Shown: positions 1 to 7,631 of the stretch, piece after piece | Layout: the number at the start of each line of letters is the position of its first letter | Position numbering within the stretch: position 1 is the first letter of the stretch | Source of the DNA: an uncultured Eubacterium sp. | Lineage (GTDB): Bacteria; Bacillota; Clostridia; Lachnospirales; Lachnospiraceae | Length of the DNA stretch: 10,442 nucleotides | Assembly: GCA_934358495.1 (NCBI GenBank) | Contig: CAKRKO010000088.1 | Location: 1 to 10,442, forward strand | Direction: 5' to 3' | The notes under the pieces: model-generated | What the model saw: the letters and a program-made list of their open reading frames with translations, nothing else | Database searches by the model: none | Told to the model about the DNA's origin: nothing | Program-made: the position numbers and the translations under genes

Positions 1-85
1 GATGAACACCTTAATTGTACTTCGAGGTTTCTTTTTATTCAATTGACGTTATTTCTGAATTACAGGAATGCTCCCTAACTGCAAA
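1..85. other. Short region downstream of the dgp-like operon, no gene seen
   Basis: These 85 bases follow the stop codon of the TIM-barrel gene on the minus strand. I see no convincing terminator: only short inverted repeats (ATTCA/TGAAT) without a T-run on the minus strand. The transcript may therefore continue leftward into genes outside the window, for example a transporter. No ORF can be supported here. Confidence 0.4.
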
Positions 86-1063
86 TTATCTGCCCAGCAG
101 TTTTTTCATCATTGCCACATGTCTGCGTGTCATAATCTCTGCATTACCAGATTCATGATCTTCATATTCAGTAACAATATATCCGTTGAAATCTGAATTT
201 TGAATTACTGGAAGAATTTCATTGTACGGAATACTTGCTTCTTTCAGATCTTCACTTACATAATGGCATTTTCCATGCATGTGGAAACAGTATGGAATAA
301 TTTCTTTTAAACCTTCTAATTCTGATTTACAGTCTTTTCTGAACTGTACAAATCCATACATTCCCTGCAATGCTCCAAAGGCTGGTCCTGTCGCTCCAGC
401 TTCTGCCAGTTTTCTGACAGCGTCTTCCTGCGGAACGCCATTCAGACGCATCTCCTTTGCCATTTCCAGAATTTCCAACGGTACTCCCTGTGCCAGAGCA
501 TTATCCCAGTGTGGTTTGTTTGGTGCCGTTGCAAATAATCCAAAATCTGGTACAAAACCAATATATTTTGAACCGGATTCCTGAATTTTCTCCAGATACT
601 GTCTCATGATTGGTGTATTTGGTGTTTCCGGATTATGGATTTCAATACCTACCTTTACGTCATATGCTTCTGCGTAAGGTGCTAATTTTACAAGAACATC
701 CGGACTGATGAGAAACTGTTCACGCATTACATGACACCCCATCTTATTAGCACTTTTGACATCGTTGATCGCCATCTGAAGCATTTCCGTCTCTGTCAGA
801 TTACGGTCTCCTCTCATTCCACGATCCATGTTTGCAGAATAACATACCGGGGCTATATCGTAATAATCAGATATTGCTTTTATTTCACCCAAAAATTTGT
901 CACTTACATACGGATAAGATGGTACCATCTGTGTGGCAACAATTTCATACCCTTCTGATCCAATTTCTTTTGCCTTACGAATGCAGTCTTCCAGAGTCAT
1001 TTCACCGCGACAATATTCCCGTGTAAAGCAGTACAGTGTAATTCCTAATTTAATATTACTCAT
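86..1063 (-). CDS. dgpC: DgpC-like C-glycoside deglycosidase alpha subunit (xylose isomerase-like TIM barrel)
   Basis: A 325-residue cytosolic TIM-barrel protein of the sugar phosphate isomerase/epimerase superfamily. Residues placed like the divalent metal ligands of this fold are visible: E141 in GIEIHNP, D173 in VPDFGLFA, H261/H263 in CFHMHGKCHY and E299 in IVTEYEDH. Length and neighbours fit DgpC, the metal-dependent catalytic subunit that with DgpB splits the C-C (or C-O) bond of 3-oxo-glucosides after oxidation by DgpA. It is the last gene of the trio: the start lies 13 bp after the DUF6379 stop, and its ribosome site AGGGAGGT (1071-1078) overlaps that stop with 7-nt spacing, which fixes the start and implies translational coupling. 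The family assignment is secure. The C-glycoside activity is inferred from the gene trio. The natural substrate could be another 3-keto glycoside. Confidence 0.8.
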   Translation of the reverse strand: MSNIKLGITLYCFTREYCRGEMTLEDCIRKAKEIGSEGYEIVATQMVPSYPYVSDKFLGEIKAISDYYDIAPVCYSANMDRGMRGDRNLTETEMLQMAINDVKSANKMGCHVMREQFLISPDVLVKLAPYAEAYDVKVGIEIHNPETPNTPIMRQYLEKIQESGSKYIGFVPDFGLFATAPNKPHWDNALAQGVPLEILEMAKEMRLNGVPQEDAVRKLAEAGATGPAFGALQGMYGFVQFRKDCKSELEGLKEIIPYCFHMHGKCHYVSEDLKEASIPYNEILPVIQNSDFNGYIVTEYEDHESGNAEIMTRRHVAMMKKLLGR

Positions 1064-1076
1064 AGTTGTGACCTCC

Positions 1077-1508
1077 CTAAAACTCTGCTAATGTAAGTTT
1101 TTTACTTCCACATCCATCAACCGGCATATATTCTGTATCACTGAGTGGCATATATGGTGAGTGAAACATTAATTTTACATCTATATTATGTTCTCCCGAT
1201 GGAATTCCACCCTCTCTAAATACTTTAATTGTTGCCGGTTCTGTAATCAACCAAAATTCAGAAACCAGATCACGTAACTGACTGATACCAAATTCTTTTC
1301 CATGTAAGCAGAATTTAATATCTTGTTCCGGAACCTCTTCTCCATCAACTTTCACACCAAATTCATCAATGACAGAAAGGAAATGTCCTCTATAATAACT
1401 TAATCTGATATCAAATTGATAACCTACTTTTTTTCCATTTGCAAATATATTTTTCAGGCTGTTATCACATACTACATCCACAAAATTAATTCTCATTGCA
1501 AAAGCCAT
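1077..1508 (-). CDS. dgpB: DgpB-like C-glycoside deglycosidase beta subunit (DUF6379 family)
   Basis: A 143-residue protein without signal peptide or membrane segment, predicted to be mostly beta-strand. Recognisable family blocks are SYYRGHFLSVIDEF (37-50) followed by VKVDGEEV, then EPATIKVF (90-97) leading into a GG turn, HSPYMP (116-121) and a C-terminal CGSKKL (133-138). This pattern and size match the small beta subunit that forms a hetero-oligomer with the TIM-barrel alpha subunit in C-glycoside deglycosidases (DgpB/CarB type). Proteins of this family usually sit next to a sugar isomerase-like gene, as here. The ATG at 1508 is supported by AGGAGGT at 1516-1522 with 7-nt spacing; Met5 is a less likely start. 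It is separated from the upstream oxidoreductase gene by a 78-bp gap holding a large hairpin. The exact substrate is unknown. Confidence 0.82.
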   Translation of the reverse strand: MAFAMRINFVDVVCDNSLKNIFANGKKVGYQFDIRLSYYRGHFLSVIDEFGVKVDGEEVPEQDIKFCLHGKEFGISQLRDLVSEFWLITEPATIKVFREGGIPSGEHNIDVKLMFHSPYMPLSDTEYMPVDGCGSKKLTLAEF

Positions 1509-1532
1509 GTTATCTACCTCCTATATTTAGAA

Positions 1533-1576
1533 ATGTATTCTCAGAATTTACCAAACGTAATATTCTGAGAATACAT
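1533..1576 (-). repeat. Intercistronic 15-bp inverted repeat (mRNA hairpin)
   Basis: A perfect 15-bp inverted repeat: ATGTATTCTCAGAAT at 1533-1547 and its reverse complement at 1562-1576. The loop can form a further TTAC/GTAA helix (1548-1551 with 1557-1560). It lies between the DgpA-like and DgpB-like genes. No T-run follows on the transcribed strand, so it is not a normal intrinsic terminator. It more likely stabilises or processes the mRNA, giving separate dosage of oxidoreductase and deglycosidase. Each arm is itself almost palindromic (ATTCT-C-AGAAT), so a protein-binding site is also possible. Confidence 0.7.
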
Positions 1577-1586
1577 AGATATTTTT

Positions 1587-2690
1587 CTAGAACTTAATTT
1601 CTTTGTCTTCTTTTGCTGATTTGTAAATTGCATCCAAAATCTTGGTAACAGCTAATGCTTCTTCCGGTTTTACAAGCGGTTCTGTATCTGTTGCTACCGC
1701 ATTCAACCACTGTCTGCAATCGATGGTTCCCTCTTCTCCACCGCCACCGCCAAAGTAAGCGACACCGCCTACCGGTGAAATTGTCTCTTCCATTAACTGG
1801 TTATTTCTTCCTCTGTTATAAATGAGTTCATTCTTTGTATAGCTCATTCCAGAATGAATTTCAGCACCGGCTTTTGTTCCGCAAAGAGTAGTAGATGCTT
1901 CTCTTGATTCCAGAATATTTAATGCCCAGCTTGCTTCCAGGTTGATCGTAGCACCATTTTTCATTTTAATGAATCCCATAGCAGAATCTTCTACTTCATA
2001 TGTTTCCGGATCCCATGGTCCAAATAAATTTCCTTCTGTTGCCTGCTGCAAACCACCCAGTTTATAGAATACAGATCCTGTAACACTGTCAATATCATAA
2101 TTGTTCATACACCACAAAGTGATATCAAGTGCATGTGTTCCAATATCAATTAACGGACCGCCACCCTGTGCAGCTTTATCCATGAATACGCCCCATGTCG
2201 GAACACCTCTTCTACGAACTGCGTGTGCTTTTCCATAATAAATATCTCCAAGATCTCCTTTTTCACATGCTGCGTGAAGATTCTGTACTTCCGGACGGAA
2301 ACGATTCTGGTATCCGACTGTAAATTTCATTCCAGACTTTTTCCATGCTTCTACCATTTTTTCTGCCTCTTCAGTACTGTGAGACATTGGTTTTTCACAA
2401 TATACATTCTTCTTTGCAGCAAAAGCATCAATTGCAATCTGACTATGTGCCACATTTGGGGTACAGATATGTACTACATCAATACTTTCATCTTTTAACA
2501 GTTCTCTGTAATCTGTATACACCTTAGCATCCGGTGTACCATACTCTTTGGCAGCTTTTACCGCACGTTCTTCAATAATATCGCAAAAAGCTACAATCTC
2601 GTTCAGGTCTGCATTGTTCTTTAATGCAGGAAAATGTTTTTGATTTGCAATACCACCACAACCAATGACAGCTACTTTTAATTTTTTCAC
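1587..2690 (-). CDS. dgpA: DgpA-like Gfo/Idh/MocA oxidoreductase (glycoside C3 oxidation)
   Basis: A 367-residue NAD(P)-dependent Gfo/Idh/MocA oxidoreductase. The N-terminal Rossmann fold shows GCGGIA (10-15), then CTPNVAHS, and the family signature EKP (99-101) with the catalytic lysine K100. The C-terminal alpha/beta domain carries GGGPLIDIGTHALD (176-189), with D182 and H186 at the usual active-site positions. Length equals the roughly 366 residues I recall for DgpA. DgpA oxidises the C3 hydroxyl of the sugar on C- and O-glycosides to the 3-oxo compound so that DgpB-DgpC can cleave it. It is the first gene of its unit. The start is GTG, supported by AAGGAGG at 2699-2705 with 8-nt spacing. 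The fold is certain. The role as DgpA rests on the adjacent DUF6379 and TIM-barrel genes; an inositol or other sugar dehydrogenase is the alternative. Confidence 0.78.
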   Translation of the reverse strand: MKKLKVAVIGCGGIANQKHFPALKNNADLNEIVAFCDIIEERAVKAAKEYGTPDAKVYTDYRELLKDESIDVVHICTPNVAHSQIAIDAFAAKKNVYCEKPMSHSTEEAEKMVEAWKKSGMKFTVGYQNRFRPEVQNLHAACEKGDLGDIYYGKAHAVRRRGVPTWGVFMDKAAQGGGPLIDIGTHALDITLWCMNNYDIDSVTGSVFYKLGGLQQATEGNLFGPWDPETYEVEDSAMGFIKMKNGATINLEASWALNILESREASTTLCGTKAGAEIHSGMSYTKNELIYNRGRNNQLMEETISPVGGVAYFGGGGGEEGTIDCRQWLNAVATDTEPLVKPEEALAVTKILDAIYKSAKEDKEIKF

Positions 2691-2830
2691 TTTGTTTTCC
2701 TCCTTAAGATATATCGTTTCTTGATGCTTTAATTATACGAATTAAAATCTATTACCGCTTTCTTGTACGTGTTCAAAAAACCCATCATTTATGACCTGTA
2801 ATTCATTCCCACACGATTTCTATCTTACAA

Positions 2831-2859
2831 GGTCAAAATTATACCCCTAATCTTTGACC
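2831..2859 (-). promoter_or_regulatory. Candidate promoter and operator of the dgp-like unit
   Basis: On the minus strand a perfect -10 hexamer TATAAT lies at 2838-2843, but the hexamer 17 bp upstream (2861-2866, TGCTTA) is a poor -35. The -10 is flanked by an inverted repeat, GGTCAAA at 2831-2837 and TTTGACC at 2853-2859; a further TGACCT sits at 2792-2797. A good -10, a weak -35 and a palindrome around it suggest activator or repressor control. The start codon is about 140 bp downstream, so a long leader is implied. The rest of the 354-bp gap 2691-3044 shows no gene. Confidence 0.45.
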
Positions 2860-2895
2860 GTAAGCAGTTGTATTATATTTAGATAAATTCAACAA

Positions 2896-2951
2896 AAAAA
2901 CTCTGTACCATTTTGTTTTCTATACAAAATGAAAACAAGTACAAAGTTTTT
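2896..2951 (-). terminator. Intrinsic terminator after the second oxidoreductase gene
   Basis: AAAAACTCTGTAC (2896-2908) pairs with GTACAAAGTTTTT (2939-2951), with one G-U wobble on the minus-strand RNA. Inside, ATTTTGT (2910-2916) pairs with ACAAAAT (2924-2930). On the minus strand the stem ends in a run of seven T. It lies about 95 bp after the stop of the gene at 3045 and separates the two catabolic units. The A/T flanks may let it act in both directions. Confidence 0.75.
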
Positions 2952-3044
2952 CTTGTTACAACTATATATAATCTCCTTTAATCAAAGACCCAATATAGTT
3001 ATGGTTTATATTTATTTTATGAGGAGTTTGAACAATATTAATTT

Positions 3045-4091
3045 TTACTCAAATAAAATGGCTTGGCCTGTTTCTGCTGATTTCCAAGCTGTTTCCATTA
3101 CAGAAAGTACTCTTCTTACTTCTGAAATTTTAATTTTTGATTCTGCTCTTCCATTCAAAACATCATCTACATTTCTATAAAAATCTACCCAGTCTGTCTG
3201 AATCTCCGGTAACGGTTCTTCCACGATTCCTCCAGGTGGAACCGGAGCAAACTGTCTGGTCGGTCCTGCTTCAGTCTCTGTAATCTGCGGTGGAAGTTTT
3301 TCCAGAAGTTTTCCGGTTCGATAAATACTTCCGCTACAGCCAAAATCATTGACAACCAATGTTCCTTTGTCTCCGGCTGCCAGCCATCTTGGTTGATATT
3401 TTAAAATATATGTGGAAAGTTCAATATGCGCTGTCACACCATTGTCCATTTTCAAAATAATTTTAAAATAATCGTCTACTTCTTCATGCAGCACATTTTT
3501 AATATCTGCATATACTGACTTAATTTTAGCATCTGGCATCATAAATAAAATCTGATCTATAAGATGAACACCCCAATCATAAATCATGCCACCACCATAT
3601 TTTTTGTATAAATGCCATTCATGCATATATCCATTTCCGGAATGTAATTTTGATTCGATTGTAAATATATTTCCCAGAAGCCCTTCATTATAGGCTTTCT
3701 TTACAATCAGCATGTCCTTATCCCAACGACGGTTTTGGTGAGATGTAAAAAATACACCTGCCTCTTTACATGCTTTCTCCATCTCATCTAATTCCTGTAC
3801 ATTCAATGCTGCCGGCTTTTCAGTTATAACATTTTTTCCTGCCTTTGCAGCCTTAATACACATTTCTTTATGCAAATAATTTGGAACGGTAAGAATAACT
3901 GTATTTACTTCTGAATCTGCGAGAAGATCATCTGCTGTTTTATACGTCTTAAATCCCATTTCAATTGCTTCTTTTTGTTTTGCTTCTGCAATATCGCATA
4001 CTGCCGCAATCTCAACTCCGGCTCTTGGTGCATTCTGTGAATGCCACTTTCCCATACCGCCAAATCCAATAATTCCTAATTTAATTTTCAT
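3045..4091 (-). CDS. Gfo/Idh/MocA family oxidoreductase
   Basis: A 348-residue NAD(P)-dependent sugar oxidoreductase. It has the Rossmann motif GFGGMG (9-14), TVPNYLH near 68-74, EKP at 91-93 with catalytic lysine K92, and GGGMIYDWGVHLID (166-179) with D172 and H176 in the second domain. It is a paralogue family member of the 1587-2690 gene but clearly divergent from it. Its ATG lies 17 bp after the stop of the isomerase-like gene, with a GGAA ribosome site 8 nt upstream, so the two are co-transcribed. A strong terminator follows. Such pairs typically interconvert sugars and 3-keto sugars; here it may recycle the 3-oxo-glucose released by the deglycosidase or process a second glycoside. From memory, described dgp clusters also carry an extra oxidoreductase/TIM-barrel pair. 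The precise substrate cannot be read from the sequence. Confidence 0.85.
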   Translation of the reverse strand: MKIKLGIIGFGGMGKWHSQNAPRAGVEIAAVCDIAEAKQKEAIEMGFKTYKTADDLLADSEVNTVILTVPNYLHKEMCIKAAKAGKNVITEKPAALNVQELDEMEKACKEAGVFFTSHQNRRWDKDMLIVKKAYNEGLLGNIFTIESKLHSGNGYMHEWHLYKKYGGGMIYDWGVHLIDQILFMMPDAKIKSVYADIKNVLHEEVDDYFKIILKMDNGVTAHIELSTYILKYQPRWLAAGDKGTLVVNDFGCSGSIYRTGKLLEKLPPQITETEAGPTRQFAPVPPGGIVEEPLPEIQTDWVDFYRNVDDVLNGRAESKIKISEVRRVLSVMETAWKSAETGQAILFE

Positions 4092-4108
4092 ATCTATGTT
4101 CCTTTTTT

Positions 4109-5023
4109 CTAAATCACAAAATTTTTCAGATACTTTGCACTTAAAATTACTGCTTTCTTAGCATCTTCCAAACTTTTTTCAAAAGCTTTGTCTTCGACTT
4201 CTATACATGTATATCCATCATATCCGATGTCCGTCAATGCAGATACATATTTGCCCCAGTCAACATCTCCAAGTCCTGGAATCTTCGGTGACATGTATTC
4301 CAAAGGAGTGGCCATTATTCCTACATCTGCCAATTTATCTTTATATATTTTAATGTCTTTATAATGTACATGAAAGATTTTGTCTTTAAATTCATAAATC
4401 GGTTTAATGTAATCCATTTGTTGCCATACAAAATGTGATGGGTCATAATTTATTCCAAAATTTGGACTGTCAATAATTTCAAACACTTTTCTCCAGTTTG
4501 AAGGTGAAGTCATTAAATTCTGTCCACCAGGCCATTCATCTTCTGTAAAAAGCATTGGACAATTTTCAATTCCGATTTTAACATTTTGTTCTTCTGCATA
4601 TTTTACAATTGGTGGCCAGACTTCTTTTACAATCTCAAGGTTTTCTGAAACCGTTTTTTGAGGATCTCTTCCTAAAAAAGTTGTAATCATATTTACATCC
4701 AGCATTACAGATGCATCGATTAATTTGTAAATATGTGCAATGTATGACTGTCTTTTTTCCAGATCCGGATCCAAAGTGTTTGGATAATACGCAAGCGATG
4801 AAATTGCAACCCCTTTTTCATTGCAGTATGCCTTTATTTCATTAGCTTTTTCTTGTGTCAGATTTGCAACATCAATATGACTGACACCTGCATATCTTCT
4901 TTGAGCCCCTCCACATGGCCAACAAGCCACTTCCAGACATTCCAACTTATTTTCAGCAGCAAAATCTACCACCTCTTTAAAGTTCATTCCCTCACAGATA
5001 GCTGTAATAAAACCAAGTTTCAC
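4109..5023 (-). CDS. Sugar phosphate isomerase/epimerase family TIM barrel
   Basis: A 304-residue xylose isomerase-like TIM barrel, cytosolic. Metal-site candidates are E153 in GIENCP, D194 in NYDPSH (with H197), H218/H220 in FHVHYKD and E275 in CIEVED, a complete E-D-H-E set, so an active metal enzyme is expected. IPGLGDVDW (248-256) is typical of hydroxypyruvate isomerase/IolE-like members. The start is GTG at 5023 with AAAGGAG at 5034-5040, spacing 10 nt. It is the first enzyme gene after the AraC-GH39 regulator and is followed closely by the oxidoreductase at 3045, suggesting isomerisation or eliminative cleavage of a keto sugar made by that enzyme. It differs from the DgpC-like protein in length and lacks an adjacent DUF6379 partner, so the substrate step is probably different. 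Confidence 0.83.
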   Translation of the reverse strand: MKLGFITAICEGMNFKEVVDFAAENKLECLEVACWPCGGAQRRYAGVSHIDVANLTQEKANEIKAYCNEKGVAISSLAYYPNTLDPDLEKRQSYIAHIYKLIDASVMLDVNMITTFLGRDPQKTVSENLEIVKEVWPPIVKYAEEQNVKIGIENCPMLFTEDEWPGGQNLMTSPSNWRKVFEIIDSPNFGINYDPSHFVWQQMDYIKPIYEFKDKIFHVHYKDIKIYKDKLADVGIMATPLEYMSPKIPGLGDVDWGKYVSALTDIGYDGYTCIEVEDKAFEKSLEDAKKAVILSAKYLKNFVI

Positions 5024-5169
5024 TTACTACATTCTCCTTTCCGTTCATTTTTAATTTCTCTATGCTTTTGTTGTTATAATTGTATATATTTTTTATTCCA
5101 TTGACTTCCATCATTCATACTTTTTAAGTATTCTATTTTGACACTTTTTTATTATTTTTATCTTCTTTA
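5024..5169. other. Leader/promoter region of the isomerase-oxidoreductase unit
   Basis: This AT-rich stretch between the palindrome and the GTG start holds no gene. On the minus strand TTGACC inside the palindrome (5178-5183) could be a -35, with TAAAAA (5155-5160) 17 bp away as a weak -10. A small inverted repeat ATACTT/AAGTAT lies at 5117-5131. The promoter assignment is uncertain; the unit could also be read through from the regulator gene. Confidence 0.3.
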
Positions 5170-5213
5170 AAGAAAGAGGTCAAAATTAATGTATTAATTT
5201 TGACCTCTTTCTT
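5170..5213. terminator. 44-nt perfect palindrome directly after the AraC-GH39 stop codon
   Basis: Two 21-nt arms (5170-5190 and 5193-5213) pair without mismatch around a 2-nt centre; the arms begin AAGAAAGAGGTC and continue with CAAAATTAAT. The palindrome abuts the stop codon (5214-5216) of the regulator gene. It can serve as a terminator or attenuator, but the T-rich part (CTCTTTCTTT) lies within the stem rather than after it, so termination may be partial. It also contains AGGTCAAAATTA in both orientations, the same word as in the downstream promoter at 2830-2841, so it could double as an operator. Confidence 0.6.
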
Positions 5214-7631
5214 CTATCCGATTTTTCTTATTTTCACATACATAATTTCATTTGGCTCCAGCAAAAGATTTACTTCCATCTCATGCCCTGTCACATTTAC
5301 TGTATCAATCATCATTTTAGGTTCACATACTTTCCGGAAATATTTCACCTCTTCCCTGTCTATATCACGAATATATTTCATTTCTCCCCATATGCCAAGT
5401 ATGTTCCCATAGTCTTCATTTACACGATATGTTTTCTGCTGATAAACCCCCTCTTCCACATCTTGAAGAAGAATATTTAATCTTGTCTTTTTCTTATCTT
5501 CGCTATATTTCCAAATTTGATCTTTTTCCAGTTCATCTTCCTTCATCAAATAGTAATTATAATTTAAATTGCGCATATTATGACATAATATTCCATATGC
5601 ACCATTCCCATCTGAGGTAATAATATAATTATTTCCTTTTCCTACAAAATACGGATATAACCGATTTAAAAACTCAAATGCGAATCCAGCCGGTTTTAAG
5701 ATACCATCCTTTGACAGCACTCCCATACCACCATATAATAGGCTATTGGAATCATAATGTTCCGCAATTCTGTCACTTCCTTCAAAATATGCTGCAATAT
5801 CTGCGATGTCATAAAAATCTAAATAGTTTTTTATAATATAGGCTCCCTTAAAACAAGTGTCATTAATATAATTCCGATCAGAAACCGTCAAATTCCATTC
5901 CGTAATATATAATTTTGTATCCTGCAAACCTGCACAATTCATACGTTCTCGCACTGCTAATGCCGCCTGTTTCAGCGCATCCATATCAGTATCTCTCTTG
6001 GCAACTTTTTCCCCATCCTCTTCTTTCCAGGTATATCCATACAGAATAGTCGAAATAAAATCCGGCTTTATTGTTTCCGTTTCCCATAAATCCAGAATAT
6101 TATCCTCTTCAATCAAATTTCCTCGAAGTCCATATCCACCAACTTCCAAGTGTGGACTATAGCTTTTAATGATCTTATATGTACTATGAAACATCCGAAT
6201 ATATTTTTCTTTATTTTCCTTGCTTCGAAGAATTCTTTCATCCCACCATAATTCCATTCTCCACTGTTCTGTCTGTTCTCGGCCATATCTCAATACTAAA
6301 TGTTTCATCAATGCATGTAAAAATTCTTCCCATATTGCTGGTAGCGGATACAAATGCTCTTTTTCAGTATTTTCAATCGTACTTTGTGTATTTTTTTGAA
6401 TTCGCTTTGGCTTTCCTCCCAATTCAATATGTGGCTTAATATCATTTTGTATAAGGAAATCCAAAATAGAATCCAATCTTGTAAAGTTATAGCTTCTGCC
6501 TTCAGATAAGCGCAACAACATATCCTGAGAAAAGATATTCCAAAACCTTATATATTCAATTCCTAATGCTCCTTTCAGTAATATTATATGTTCTCTTATT
6601 TCTGAGCTGAGCATATCGCTTGCTGAACCTATATTAATAAGTCTGTTCCATATTGGTTTCACATATTGTTCAGACTTTACTGATTCACTTACCTCTATAT
6701 GTTCTTCTGATTTATCTGTATTCTGTTCTATCTCCTCCCCTAAAATATTCAAAAGACGTTGCTCTATATCTTTATCATATATTTCTTTCTGAACAGGTTG
6801 CTTATCATTTATCGCTTTCTTTCGAAAAGCAGATGGCGTATCACCATAACTTTCCTTAAATGCTTTATTGAATACAGCAGCACTTGCGAATCCGTTATCA
6901 TATGCCACACGCGTAATAGGTACATTTGTATACAACAATTCATCGGCAGCATGATACAATCTTACCGTTTTCAAATAATCGGCAAAATTCATTTTATAAT
7001 TTTTTTTAAAAAAACGAGATAAATATCCAATAGAAAGATATAATTTTTCTGACAAATCTTTTAAGCTGATGTTTTGTGCATAATTAGAACGTATATAATT
7101 ATTAATCTGCATGATACGTTCTTCAAACCGTTCTCCTTCTGCAAGCATCTTTTTATTTCCAAGTTGCACTCGAAAACATGACGCTAAAGTATCCAGTATT
7201 TTGTAACATAACGAAATATATCTAAAGCTCGCCACATTTTGCTCTTGTGTAAGATAAAAACCTAATAATTTTTTTAGCCACTTACGTATTTCATTATATC
7301 TCTCATCATTTTCTTTTGATGAATCACAAAAAAACATAATGTCAATACTTCGCAACACATCACTAACAAGTGGATATGCTATTTCCAGTCGCATATATAA
7401 CGCATTCTTATCTGCTAATTCTACCCGGTGTTTTTTATTTGCATTGATAACCAGAACATCTTCAACTTTTAACTCACTCTTCTGTTCTCCAACTTCCACT
7501 GTCATGTAGCCATCTAACACATAAATTAATTCTATATCCTGATGAAAATGTTCTTTTTCTTCGATTTGATTTTTTATTTCTATACTAACTTTGTTAAATC
7601 TAGAATAGTCTCCCATAAAAATCTTCCCCAT
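5214..7631 (-). CDS. AraC family regulator fused to a GH39-like domain
   Basis: An 805-residue cytosolic protein in three parts. The N-terminal cupin-type sensing domain has the metal/ligand-style HFH at 28-30 followed by IELIYVLDGYMTVEVG. An AraC double helix-turn-helix covers about 172-271 (ISLKDLSEKLYLSIGYLSRFF, then VAYDNGFASAAVFNKAFKE). After a charged linker (275-325) comes a GH39 beta-xylosidase-like TIM barrel and beta domain (about 327-805). ITEWN (576-580) keeps the expected nucleophile E578, but the acid/base motif, usually WNEPN, reads ELWWDERI (460-467), so catalysis is doubtful and the domain may be a sugar sensor. Met1 has a poor ribosome site; Met6 at 7616, preceded by GGGGAAG, is a plausible real start. 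As first gene of the locus it probably activates the genes downstream in response to a glycoside or sugar. Confidence 0.85.
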   Translation of the reverse strand: MGKIFMGDYSRFNKVSIEIKNQIEEKEHFHQDIELIYVLDGYMTVEVGEQKSELKVEDVLVINANKKHRVELADKNALYMRLEIAYPLVSDVLRSIDIMFFCDSSKENDERYNEIRKWLKKLLGFYLTQEQNVASFRYISLCYKILDTLASCFRVQLGNKKMLAEGERFEERIMQINNYIRSNYAQNISLKDLSEKLYLSIGYLSRFFKKNYKMNFADYLKTVRLYHAADELLYTNVPITRVAYDNGFASAAVFNKAFKESYGDTPSAFRKKAINDKQPVQKEIYDKDIEQRLLNILGEEIEQNTDKSEEHIEVSESVKSEQYVKPIWNRLINIGSASDMLSSEIREHIILLKGALGIEYIRFWNIFSQDMLLRLSEGRSYNFTRLDSILDFLIQNDIKPHIELGGKPKRIQKNTQSTIENTEKEHLYPLPAIWEEFLHALMKHLVLRYGREQTEQWRMELWWDERILRSKENKEKYIRMFHSTYKIIKSYSPHLEVGGYGLRGNLIEEDNILDLWETETIKPDFISTILYGYTWKEEDGEKVAKRDTDMDALKQAALAVRERMNCAGLQDTKLYITEWNLTVSDRNYINDTCFKGAYIIKNYLDFYDIADIAAYFEGSDRIAEHYDSNSLLYGGMGVLSKDGILKPAGFAFEFLNRLYPYFVGKGNNYIITSDGNGAYGILCHNMRNLNYNYYLMKEDELEKDQIWKYSEDKKKTRLNILLQDVEEGVYQQKTYRVNEDYGNILGIWGEMKYIRDIDREEVKYFRKVCEPKMMIDTVNVTGHEMEVNLLLEPNEIMYVKIRKIG

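Noticed and set aside
2929..3180. 83-codon plus-strand frame overlapping the terminator and the end of the oxidoreductase gene
   Set aside because: No ribosome site and no domain, and it spans a clear terminator and the coding end of the 3045-4091 gene.
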